NCBI GenBank assembly: GCA_025738555.1
Contig: JAOVFP010000006.1
Span: 2,976,001-3,040,000, forward strand
Reading direction: 5' to 3'
DNA length: 64,000 nucleotides
From: Cyathus striatus
Taxonomy: Eukaryota; Basidiomycota; Agaricomycetes; Agaricales; Nidulariaceae
Shown here: positions 46,460 to 57,600 of the stretch, one piece after another
How positions within the stretch are numbered: position 1 is the stretch's first letter
Layout: every line of letters starts with the position of its first letter
Made by a program: the position numbers and the translations under genes
Notes under the pieces: model-generated
Told to the model about the DNA's origin: nothing
The model's database searches: none
The model's input: only the letters and a program-made list of their open reading frames with translations

Positions 46460-46813
46460 CTCACCCTCTTGCCCCTTGCACTCATGCTCATCATCTCACC
46501 CTTTTGCCATCATGCTTGTGCTCATCCTCCTATTCCCTTGCCTTCTCACTGTTCTTCTCACTTGTTCCCTCCCTCTCTGACTCTCACCTTTGTGCCTGTC
46601 CTCTTACTTATCCTTTCCCTCTCTCATCCTTGTACCTGTCCTCATGCTCATCCTCTCACTCTTTCACTTATCTTTTTGCACTTCCTTTCACTCTCTTGTC
46701 CTCATACTTGTTCCCCCATTGCCCTTGAGCTCAAGCTCTCATTCTACCCTTGCTCTCTTGTGCTTACACTCTCTCTCTTGTTCTCTTTCCTTTACCCTCT
46801 TGCTCCTTTCTCA
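46460..46813. repeat. Pyrimidine-rich minisatellite, right part
   Basis: Continues 35,690-35,815, now separated from it by the gypsy element: CTCATGCTCATC, CTCACT, CCTTGTACCTGTCCTC-like units. Open plus-strand frames here (46,454-46,889) are just the Ser/Leu/Pro/His reading of the repeat. Confidence 0.65.
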
Positions 46814-46818
46814 TTCAC

Positions 46819-47585
46819 TGTTACATACCAATTCTCTTCCTACTGAGAAATGGATGCAAAGACACTCAGAGGGCACAGGAGAACTGTAACAGAAACCTGA
46901 AGTGAGTACAGGTGTGGAATGTAGAGTGGGAGTGCAGAAAATAACCATGGCTTCAGATTATGTGCTGTGCCACCTGGATATCCCCAGGGAATGGTTCATA
47001 TTTCACAGAAGACAATATACAAGGAAAAGGAAATGTTCCAGAGTATGAGAGGAGGCTTCACCACTACACTAGGCAGTGGGAGAGAAATCCAAAGGAAAAC
47101 CCAGAACAGGTTTCAGAACTTAAGTGTAGGAAGAAGTGTATGAAGTTGATATAAATACTGAAGACTACTTAGTACATCCAGAAGACTATATATACTAAGT
47201 AGGAACCTGTAGGTATGAATGTGGAAGTATTATACTAAGAACAAGTCAAGGGAGTAAGTAGGAAATGAAGTCTGGGCAAAGCGGAGTAGGGGTGCTAATG
47301 ACATGCTCAGAATGCAGAATAAAGAACTAAACTACAAAGGCCACAATGAAATGTACAAGTAGGAATGGAAGAGAGGAGTAAACATATAATGATGCAGTGA
47401 GGCTGTCATAAGAGAAACTACATATCCAGGATACCCAATAGAAAACCCAATGGGTTCTGGGTATGTTCCTGGGTGGGAATGTCAGGAAGTGTAAACCCAT
47501 AGTGGGTATGTTCCAGGAACAGACCAGGTATGTTGGAAGGTCATGTGGGAACATTGGCACAATGTATCTGGACATGGATATAACA
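46819..47585. mobile_element. Solo LTR related to the gypsy family
   Basis: The segment starts TGTTACATACC and ends GATATAACA, with TTCAC on both sides (46,814-46,818; 47,586-47,590), a 5-bp target duplication. The stretch GGCTTCAGATTATGTGCTG near 46,949 matches GGCTTCAGCTTATGTGCTG in the 35.8-kb LTR, so it is a distant relative. CpG-poor throughout, hence old. Confidence 0.75.
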
Positions 47586-47590
47586 TTCAC

Positions 47591-47920
47591 TCACTTCCTT
47601 GCCCTTATGAGGTATATGCTTATTATGTGAATGTCATGTTACAGTACATTTGCAGTCATATTGAGTGAGAAGGTGCTGCTAGTTATATAGAGTAATATAT
47701 TTATATAATGCACAAAGTGTGTATAATATGTCTAGATTATGCTATGTATGTTTTATTTTTAATACAATGATAATATGTGGTTGCACTGTTTAAACTGTGT
47801 GCATTTCAGTCTAATGTGAACAACATATATCTAACTTTCAAACATTACCAGCTAATATGCACTAATATCTCCATAAGACTGTTCTTATTACTTTAAATAA
47901 GGGAGGGGGTTAAGTAATTT
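47591..47920. other. AT-rich, nothing recognised
   Basis: Short AT-rich interval between the solo LTR and the next retroelement. Confidence 0.5.
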
Positions 47921-47925
47921 CACTA

Positions 47926-48155
47926 TGTAAGGCGCTGTGTTAAGCGCCGCTTACATACTACCATCGCTTAGTCATGTTATTTACCTACGTACTGTTTGGC
48001 AATGCCGTTAGGCGTTGCCCATATATATACGTACACTGTTTGTACATATTTCGGCAGACTTTTTACTCGTACACTCGTAGAACACCAATACACTTGGTTT
48101 GGTTTACGTGGTGAGTGAGTAACATAAGTCGTCATAGAGGATCATATCCTCTACA
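47926..48155 (+). repeat. 5' LTR, 230 bp
   Basis: Carries a GGCGC..GCGCC hairpin near its start and CATATATATACGTACAC at about 48,021 as a likely TATA region. It differs from the 3' LTR only at CpG sites. Confidence 0.9.
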
Positions 48156-48364
48156 CTTTTTTAAACCTTCGAAGGTCTTGCAATTCTACGAGAACCACGC
48201 GAACGATCGCGTGGTGTGCGACAGCGTGGAACGTAACCCCACATGGTATAAAAAGATTTCCATATCAAGCCCGAAAAGCCCTGCACTGTCCCCAACAAGG
48301 CAACTCCCATCACTAACCACCTTCCAAACTCGTCGCGAAGCACAGCCTTCGCACATATATAGCC

Positions 48365-51300
48365 ATGACTTCTCCACCCCACTCCTCCCAATGACAACTA
48401 CCCTCCCATTTAAGTGGGCCGTTAGGCCCACCCGCAGGGGGGTCCAGTTCCCCTGCTGCACCTGTGCCTGTACATGGCAGAGGACCAGGGGAGCAAACTT
48501 CAATACAAAACCTTGAACAGACGGTAGCGACAGTCGCTGTAAGTGAGTACCAACAAGGGGAGAACAACTCCTTGCACATCAGTGACCTCGGACCACCAAG
48601 AAACCCAGCACCAACGGAAGGATCAGGACAGGTGGCGCAACATACAGCACCATCTCACCAAACTGGACAACAAATCCCAGCGTCGACAGCGACGCCATGT
48701 CAACAGCCTCAGAAGAAACATGAGCAAGGAGAGTCTGACAACGAATCCGTCGACATGGATGCGCTACAAGTAGCCCTAGGAGAAAGGATCACCGCATTCC
48801 ACGCACTACACAAAGACATATCAAATAAATGCATGGAACAACTAGTGCACAAGGCAATGGATAGAGTTGGAGGAATGGCTTCGTCCTCCAACATAGACCA
48901 GAGTGACGAGAGATTTCTCGACGCTGTAATGATCTACATGAACAGCCTGGTGCAGGTATACTGCACCGCGAAGAAGAACAAGACAAATTCACACATGAGC
49001 ACACCCTTCTCCCAAGTAACACTGGATCCACAACAGGTCATAGCGCCATGGGATGTGAAACGTGAAAGCACAAACATGGGCGTCATCGCCCACGACCCTA
49101 ACATTGAAATGGCCATCGCACACATAAGCGGTCCACGCCTTCCCAAGGAACAAGAAGAACAATACCGGATGTGCACATCAACTCAACAACGATTCAGGAC
49201 GATATTGGGTGGCTTCCACCCTCAACATCCAACATCGGAACCCAGCTCATTCCACCCGGTGACATACTCACCGGCACAGAATCTGCAACTTCACGGGACT
49301 AGCTTCGTACCGGAACAAGTAACTACATGCCGTCCAAGAGTATCATGCGAAGGACGTATCCCAAGAGCGCAGGATAAGGATGAACGCGTAGCACTGCAAC
49401 GCATGCAAGAGCGAGACCTGAGGGAGTACGGAGGATCAGACATCGACAACCAACGCATATGGTTTGACCTCGGTGCAGTAGTTGAGCTCGACCCTAGGGA
49501 ACGGGAACGGGTGATATTCAAACACACGCCCACAACTGCCTACGCGACGTGCCAAACACCTCGTACAGAAAATTTCCACACCACCATGCCACAATACCAA
49601 CACAACCCCATGAACAACACCGCCCACAACCAACCCCCGGCGAACAACGGGGAGGGTAGCTCCGGCAACCCCCCCCATTCCACCCCCCCCAACCAACACA
49701 CCATTGGACTGAGAACCCGCCCATGGGTTCTAGTGGGGGGGGATGGGATGCCCAGCAACACTATCCATCCCTCAATGCACCGACCGCACTTAGCAGACCA
49801 CTGCCACCAACATCAACATACCCGGCTCCACCAATGACATATGGTAGCAGATACCCGCCACCATATCATGGGGCCTACCACCCACAACAACCAGCCCCAT
49901 ACGGGACATGGGGGCCAATGTGGGCCCCACCGCAACCCAACCCGCAACAAACCACGCCACGAATACCTATACCAATGGAAGGGATGGAGGTCGATGACTC
50001 AACCTCCACCACTGACGACACCACAACAGCCGTGAACTCACGGCAACAGGAGAAGAAACGAGACAAAGGAAAGAAACGAGCCACCTCACGAGAGGTGAGA
50101 GAACAAACCGATGAGGAGAGACAAGAAAGGAGGCGAGAACTAAACTGCCTCCTCCAGGATCTGGATAGAGAGGGGGCCACGTTGGACGACAATGACGACA
50201 TGACAGACGGCATAAGGTTCACCATCATGACCTTACTCTGCCGCATCAACAAATTAAATGACGAAGTAAGCCAACTCCATGAAAAGAATCGTAACCTGGA
50301 AGACCGGAATGCCAACCTCGACGACTGCAACAGGGAAGTGGAAGCAGAGGCGAAGCGCCTCCAATCGAAATGACCAGCAAGCAGGGAAGCAGAGCATGGG
50401 CGAGAGACTCGCCCACCACCCAGAAGATACGAGCTACAAGACAGGCTCAATTATGGTGAGGCAAGGGAAACAGAATACTGAGAGGAATGCTCCTGGCAAT
50501 CCCCCCCATGAACCACTAGAAGACTACCAGCGTGTGACACCCCATGTGCGAGAAACATGTCGACAAGGAATGAACCTACAACGTCGACGGCCGGCACATC
50601 TTACACAAGGGCAAATTGGAACCCAAGCGTAACACAGCTGAGGGAGGCCACCAGGCCCCAGGAAAGGTACCTAACAGTACCAGGGCCGATCCGGCCCCCC
50701 CGAATCAAGAGGAAGGACCCCGCCCTCGTCGACTATGTAGAGGCAGACCAGAAGAAGGGCGGCGACAATGACGAAGATGATGAGCCAGATAGTAGCCCTG
50801 AGGAACCAGACCTAGAAGGGCTGACGGACAGGCAGCAAAAACATCTGCGTGATCAACACGCAGTGGCGAAGATGAAATACGACGACAGAAAGCGAAAAGA
50901 AGCAGTGAAGGAGAAAGCCATCCCGGGGCGTATACCTGACACCCTGGGAGTCATGGAGAATGGAGCCGGACGTGTTGAACAGGACAACTGGCTTGCGGGC
51001 ATGTTCGGGCCAACGGTTTACATTTCAAGGAGATCAAACAGAGCATTCACTGGACAATCAGCAGAAGAGGCCTCTCGCTCCGAACTGAGGAGTAACTCCT
51101 CATACCAACCGCGGTCCATGTTATACCACATTGCACCTAGAGGGTTCCCGATGAACCCCCTACAAGTTGATGCACTGGCGGACTTGATCAACGACGAGCA
51201 GTACACACCCAATGTAAGATTCGAGGCACATGAACTACTCGACATTTTCTGCACCATCTCGGGCTGGGTATTCCCCGAGCACCGCGACCGTGCAATGCGT

Positions 51301-52497
51301 TACATTGTGTCTGACGCACAGTTCACTGAGGGAGTTCCTCCCTTATCCATATCCTATAACCCGGGCATCCCCAACATCGCACGCCCGGAATCCTCCTTTA
51401 CCCAAAGGTCATCGTCATCCATGACGGGAGGTGCAGGGCTGCTAATGCCCCCACCAGAACATCAACTGATGGTGGACCTCCACTGTCAGTACGTGGCCCA
51501 CCACGGGCACCCGGGTAGTACTAACCCATTCATTGGCGTCGCGGTTACGCACGCATTTCAAGTATGCCGCTGAAGTATCTTCGGCTACCTACTAGGACAA
51601 GCATTGGGTCCCAGTAACTGCGAGGCGAGAGTCCCGTTTATAAGGGAACTGGCTTTCCTCACGTCTCAGTCCAACCGGTATCGAGAGGAAATCAAGGCAT
51701 GGAACGCCTCCCATCCGTCAGAACCATTTCATCCACAGACTGGACCTGAATTTGTTAGCCAGAGATTCGTCTGCCCCCCCAACGCTGCAAACAATGTCGG
51801 GATGTCAGACGTGATCACCACCCTTATACGAAATGGCGTCCCTATAGCGTGGATTGACCACGCCTATCCATTCGGGCTGAATTACCTCGATGCCCACTTC
51901 ATCAACTCGCCACTAAGGTGATCACTATTTCTAGAGGCTGACGACAGGAGGCTGGAGCGTCTCCAGCGGCATGGCGAACCACGAGAAATAACTCAGTGGT
52001 CCAGCTTCTGGTCACCGTCACCAGAGGATTTCGACCGCATCCATACGTTGATGCAGATCGACAGGCTCACCCACGGGGATCAGGCCAGGAATGGACAATG
52101 GCTATCCTATGCTGAGTCATCGACTTTCCTATATCTTAGGAATCGTCCTCGTCCCGACCTGCCCCCTGTCGCTGGGCCTAGTGGAACATCGCAGGGTACT
52201 CTCAACCCAGGGTCTAACGACCCCGCCATGGACGTTGAAGAATCATCAGGTTCTGCTCAGCCTCGAGTGCTACTACCATCCCCCATTATACTGAATGGGC
52301 ATGGGTCTAACGACCCTAGTATGACAGTAGTAGCCGCTTCTGAAGGCATTGGGTCTAACAACCCTAACACACCCGTGCCGGATCACCATGAAGCCCCTTC
52401 AGCCATGGACGTGGACGACGGAGCGCGACCTCATTGGTCTCTGACACCTCAGCCGCCACCCTGCCCCTCGTCACCACCTGGTCCTTCGTCTGTATAA
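48365..52497 (+). pseudogene. Long gag-like protein of the polymerase-less element
   Basis: Start ATG 48,365. One frame runs to a G8 tract at 49,735-49,742, where a -1 shift enters the frame used to TAA 52,497; together about 1,375 codons. TGA codons at 48,392, 50,371, 50,479, 50,509, 51,571 and 51,919 all fit lost CGA (for example SQ*QLPSH, CR*SIFGY, LR*SLFLE). Regions in order: Gln/Pro-rich N-terminus; a helical segment near 48,780-48,970; a Pro/Tyr/His-rich stretch (49,750-49,940); a basic-acidic coiled coil (about 50,040-50,360: EERQERRRELNCLLQDLDRE); and a conserved-looking globular part (about 50,940-52,150: PRGFPMNPLQVDALADLIND, HELLDIFCTISGWVFPEH). An acidic tail holds a repeated GSNDP motif. 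No zinc knuckle or enzyme motif is seen. Confidence 0.65.
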
Positions 52498-52544
52498 GCA
52501 CCGCACCCCTCTCCCAATGTGTTAGACTGCGTGGACCCGGTCTC

Positions 52545-52555
52545 AAGGGGGGGTG
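52545..52555 (+). promoter_or_regulatory. Polypurine tract
   Basis: AAGGGGGGGTG directly before the 3' LTR, confirming plus orientation of the element. Confidence 0.75.
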
Positions 52556-52785
52556 TGTAAGGCGCCGTGTTAAGCGCCGCTTACATACTACCATCGCTTA
52601 GTCATGTTATTTACCTACGTACTGTTTGGCAACGCCGTTAGGTGTTGCCCATATATATACATACACTGTTTGTACATATTTCGGCAGACTTTTTACTCGT
52701 ACACTCGTAGAACACCAATACACTTGGTTTGGTTTATGTGGTGAGTGAGTAACATAAGTTGTCATAGAGGATCATATCCTCTACA
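52556..52785 (+). repeat. 3' LTR, 230 bp
   Basis: Same length as the 5' LTR; six differences, each C/T or G/A at a CpG. Confidence 0.9.
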
Positions 52786-52790
52786 CACTA

Positions 52791-53520
52791 ATTTCACTAA
52801 TCTGAACAATTTTCTCTAATATCAGCATATATCAAGTAATATTACAGTAATTCCAAAGTAATTTCACTATTTTGGTAACTTAGATTTTTCCTGATGAAGA
52901 TATGAATAACTGCAAGGAGGGAGGGAAGATTGCAAGGGAGACATGATACACCTTGAGTTTGAACACTGCAGGTATAAGCTTACACCAAGTTGCTGCACAT
53001 ACAAGCACCATTGCATGGCTAGTGATATGCCTTAAAACTATTTAATGGTTAAATCTCCCTATTTGTCATATAATATTAGCACTCAGTATTAGTAATGCAC
53101 ATCATGAGTACAAGGGTTGGGACGAGTCCTGAGTTGCCAATCAAAGTGTTCTATTTTGAATACATTACTAAGGGAATGGGACATCTGAGAGCTGGGGTTG
53201 AGTCCTGCACTGCCAGCAGAAATATCTAATTGATATATACTAAAGGAAATACAACCAGATGTGTGTTATCTAATTACTAGAGTCCAAAAGACTATGTACA
53301 TGCACCCAGTACTTGATTGAAACTTAGCTAAGGAACGCGTTCCGCGTTCCTGTCACGTGATCAAACGCGAGGCGTTAGAACCGTTATCTCCGAACCGGTT
53401 ATTGCGGTTACGCATAGACCGGAGCAAGTCATGTGACCTCGTGCTTGAACTCCGAAATTATCCCGCTGTTTGATCTACCACATGGAATTCCACATGTATT
53501 GTTGCTCCCGCATGATCAAT
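52791..53520. other. Repeat relics, short CpG-rich patch at 53,330-53,510
   Basis: A GAGTACAAGGGTTGGGACGAG motif at 53,104 matches the opposite strand near 32,120. The patch 53,335-53,480 is unusually CpG-rich for this neighbourhood (GGAACGCGTTCCGCGTTCC) and looks like a remnant of a younger insertion. No gene. Confidence 0.35.
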
Positions 53521-53521
53521 A

Positions 53522-53860
53522 TGTTGGAAACAACATTATGTCGTCATATAAAGTAGTCTAGAGTAGTTCCTTTCCATATATAGGTACTGTACAGTTTTAT
53601 TTGTAAAAGATATATAAGGAGGACAGGAAGGAGGAAGAAAAGGCAAGCAATCCCAGGAGAAATCCTAGGCTTCTTCCACTCTAGGAGTGTAATAAATTGG
53701 AATAGAAACGAATCTGAACAGTACTTGAACTGAGTAATTTCATATTAGAAAGAATATTTAATCTATAGTTTCCTACCTTTATACTAGTTTATACATTATC
53801 TGTGTTTTCTCTCCCTTGAACTTAAAGCCTGTGGTTTGCGATGATTATTTGAGTATTACA
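53522..53860 (+). mobile_element. Candidate copia-like solo LTR
   Basis: Begins TGTTGGAAACAACA, a start typical of Ty1/copia LTRs, and ends GAGTATTACA. It holds GATATATAAGGAGGACAGG at about 53,609, similar to the promoter-like box at 16,208. Flanks are CAATA and TAATA, a near but imperfect 5-bp duplication. Confidence 0.5.
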
Positions 53861-53944
53861 TAATATATTAGTACTATTTAAATACAAATCACAAATTCGG
53901 CGCATCACTAGCATGGATAGAAACAATCACTGAGTATCTATGCA

Positions 53945-54420
53945 TGATGTGACACACTACCACTATGGTGTTGCCCATCCATCTGCATTCCAAAGCCAAG
54001 TTCATGGCTGAAATGTGCCAGCACTACAAAGTGCTCATACCATACCCTGTTATCCCTAAATCTGTGACTACAATTCCCAACCTCCAAATCACATTCCTTT
54101 GCCATGTCCCCTTTCACTCAAAGTGCAATCTCACAGCTGGGACAAGATACATCTTGCTCAAGTTGCTGGATGTCAAAGGGCTGGTATGGTGGGTGTTTGA
54201 CATTTCCTGCTTGAGTTTGTTCATGGTTCCTCAGATGGGGTAGGGGGGGTGTAGGTTGAAGAATAGATGAGTACATAGGTGGAGGATCTAAGCTGGGAAA
54301 TGGAATGAGGGAGCCAGACCTAACCAAAGGGTTTGAGTCAACACACATATCATGCCTATTTCATGCTCCATAAACCCCCATCAACTACACTTGTTCACAG
54401 TGCCACCAACAATGTTCTAG
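53945..54420. repeat. Dispersed family copy B (CpG-decayed, internally deleted)
   Basis: Homologous to 27,285-27,600, 27,790-27,850 and 28,990-29,060 in order, so about 1.6 kb present in copy A is missing. CG sites of copy A are TG or CA here. Confidence 0.6.
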
Positions 54421-54670
54421 TCTCACCAGAGATATTGTAAAATAATGTGTGCTTATTCTTTTTGTACTTCATTGTATGTCTTATTACTGAAAGGGAACTA
54501 TCTAAAATACTACAGTGAATGTCAGAATACACTCAAAGGCTGTCAAGTAACTATCCTGCAAGTTTACAAGTATTCAAAATGAAATGGGACCCTTAGTTGA
54601 AGTAAATTCTAGTATAATGAATTATATAACTCTAAAGGTTTGTATGTTTGATCCCTACAGGATAGCTTTT
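54421..54670. other. AT-rich 3' flank of the NLR gene
   Basis: No coding sequence seen; includes the presumed 3' untranslated region of the receptor gene. Confidence 0.4.
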
Positions 54671-54676
54671 ACTAAA

Positions 54677-57600
54677 CTACTTGTTGCTCTTTCCATCAGT
54701 AACACAATTTATCCAGTCAGATCCATAGCAGAATCTTGAGATACTTAACCTACATACAGTAGTTTTACCCATGATGACAATAGTATCAAAGTCACATAAT
54801 TTGAATCTTAGGTAATCAGGCACCCAGAACAGTAAATTTTCATACCTATCTCTAACCCATCCATCTTTATAACAAGACATATAGATAGATGATCCACCCA
54901 GCAATAGCAACTTTGTCAAATGGACTATATCACAAATAATTAGTATATCTTATTTTAATCATTTTATGAACAAAATGAGATACCAGATGTCAACTGTAAA
55001 TTTCTAAATAGCATTAAATATCAAAAAAAAAATCAGCTATGATACATATTGCTAACCTAACATGTTGGATCTTCAAGTCCAATTCTCCAGATTTGATAAA
55101 ACTTACATCACTTTCAAATGAACCAGCAGCAACTATGCCACTCTCAACATCCCATATTCTCACAGTTTTGTCACATGAGCCAGATACTACTTGCTTTCCA
55201 TTTGGAGAGAAGGCTACAGATGTGACTGTATCTGTATGACCTTCAAATAGACCAGCAGCAACTGTGCCACTCTCCACATTCCATATTCTCACAGTTCTGT
55301 CATATGAGCCAGATACCACTTTCTTTCCATTTGGAGAGAAGGCTACAGATGTAACCCAATGTGTATGGCCTTCAAATGGCCCAGCAGCAACTGTGCCACT
55401 CTCCACATTCCATATTCTCACAGTTTTGTCATTAGAGCCAGATACCACTTGCTTTCCATCTGGAGAGAAGGCTACAGATGTGACTGAACTTTTATGATCT
55501 TCAAATGAACCAGCAGCAATTGCGCCACTCTCCACATTCCATATTCTTACAGTTTTATCACTTGAGCCAGATACCACTTGTTTTCCATCTGGAGAGAAGG
55601 CTACAGATGTGACCCAATCTGTATGACCTTCAAATGAACCAGTGGCAACTGTGCCATTCTCCACATCCCATATTCTCACAGTTTTGTCACTTGAGCCAGA
55701 TAATACTTTATTTCCATCTGGAGAGAAGGCTACAGATGTTACTGTATCTGTATGACCTTCAAATGGACCAACAGCAACTGTGCCACTCTCAACATCCCAT
55801 ATTCTCACAGTTTTATCACATGAGCCAGATACCACTTGCTTTCCATCTAAAGAGAAGACTACAGATGTGACTGTATCTGTATGACCTTCAAATAGCCCAG
55901 CAGCAACTGTGCCACTCTCCACATCCCATATTCTCACAGTTTTGTCATATGAGCCAGATACCACTTTATTTCCATCTGGAGAGAAGGCTACAGATGTGAC
56001 CCAATCTGTATGACTTTCAAATGGACCAGCAGCAACTGTGCTGTTCTCCACATCCCATATTCTCACAGTTTTGTCACTTGAGCCAGATACTACTTGCTTT
56101 CCATCTGGAGAGAAGCTTACAGATGTAACCCAATGTGCATGACCTTCAAATGGACCAGCAGCAACTGTGCCACTCTCCACATCCCATATTCTCACAGTGT
56201 TGTCATATGAGCCAGATACCACTTGCTTTCCATCTGGAGAGAAGGCTACAGATGTGACCCAATCTTTATAGCCTTCAAATGGGCCAGCAGTAACTGTGCC
56301 ATTCTCCACATCCCATATTCTCACAGTTTTGTCACTTGAGCCAGATACCACTTGCTTTCCATTTGGAGAGAAGGCTACAGATGTGACTGTATCTGTATGG
56401 CCTTCAAATGGCCCAGCAGCTACTGTGCTACTCTCCATATCCCAAATTCTCATAGTTTTATCATCAGAGCTAGATACCACTTTCTTTCCATCTGGAGAGA
56501 AGGCTACAGATGTGATCCTACCTGTATGACCTTCAAATGGACCAACAGCAACTGTGCCACTCTCCACATTCCATATTCTCACAGTTCTGTCATATGAGCA
56601 TGATACTACTTTCTTTCCATCTGGAGAGAAGGCTACAGATGTGACTTGATATGTATGACCTTCAAATGGACCAGCAGCAACTGTGCTACTCTCCACATCC
56701 CATATTCTCACAGTTTTATCATATGAGCCAGATACCACTTTATTTCCATCTGGAGAGAAGGCTACAGATGTGACTTGATTTGTGTGTCCTTTAAATAGGC
56801 CAGCAATAATTTTACCAGTTCTTATGTCCCACAAACCAATAGTACCATTCACTAGTCCAACAAGAATTTGATTTCCACAATGGGAAAATACAACACATGT
56901 AACTTTTGCAGTATGGTGGTAAACTTTTATTCCTTTATAAATCCAGTCCTGCTCTATCTTTCCCAATCTAGAGATAGTGTTTTTAAATTTATGTTTATAT
57001 TGATTAAGAATTACTGATCTTTCAGGTGCAAATGGTAGTGCAGATAGATATATATGTGGTGCACTTGTTGTAATTGGAACATAGAAATGCATTATAAACT
57101 CAACAGCATCCACTATAAACTGTTTTACATTTATCTCTTTCTATATTCTGAATTTAGTCTGTGTTGTAGTAATCTTTGGATTTACTTACATTTTGATAAT
57201 TTTTTAATAATTCATTTAAGAGTTCTAAAGCCATTGGTATTTCATTCAGTAAGCTCATGACTTCCAGCCAGTACAAAAATTTATATTGTAAGAATGTCAT
57301 AAATTGTTCCAATTCTTCTCTGCTTTCATGCATTGAAATATCTATCTTGTGCAAAGGCCAATACTTGCAGCAGTATTGCAAATAATGTGGTATGAATTGC
57401 TTAATTCTTTTAGCCAAGTTATTCACATTGTCATTTGTGTTGTGTGATGATTCTAGATTGCATATATTGAACTTCAGATCATTATTTAGAATTTTATATA
57501 TTGCTGTTGCCATTTTTACAGAAAATAATGTTTTATTGATTTTATACTGCTCCAATTGACATCTTTCCATTAAAAATTCTACAAATGATAGGTGTCTAGT

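Larger units (their letters stand above)
47926..52785 (+). mobile_element. LTR retrotransposon without polymerase, one long gag-like frame
   Basis: LTRs of 230 bp each (47,926-48,155; 52,556-52,785) start TGTAAGGCGC and end CCTCTACA. The 5-bp duplication CACTA borders them (47,921-47,925; 52,786-52,790). A polypurine tract AAGGGGGGGTG (52,545-52,555) abuts the 3' LTR. The internal 4.4 kb encodes one long frame with no protease, RT, RNase H or integrase motif. LTR identity (six differences, all CpG transitions) indicates a recent insertion. It must use enzymes of another element. Confidence 0.85.

Noticed and set aside
46454..46889. Ser/Leu/Pro/His-rich open frames with hydrophobic stretches
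   Set aside because: They are translations of the pyrimidine-rich minisatellite, open only because of its composition.
55039..56597. Series of plus-strand open frames opposite the WD40 exon
   Set aside because: They are periodic mirror frames created by the 129-bp coding repeats of the minus-strand receptor gene.
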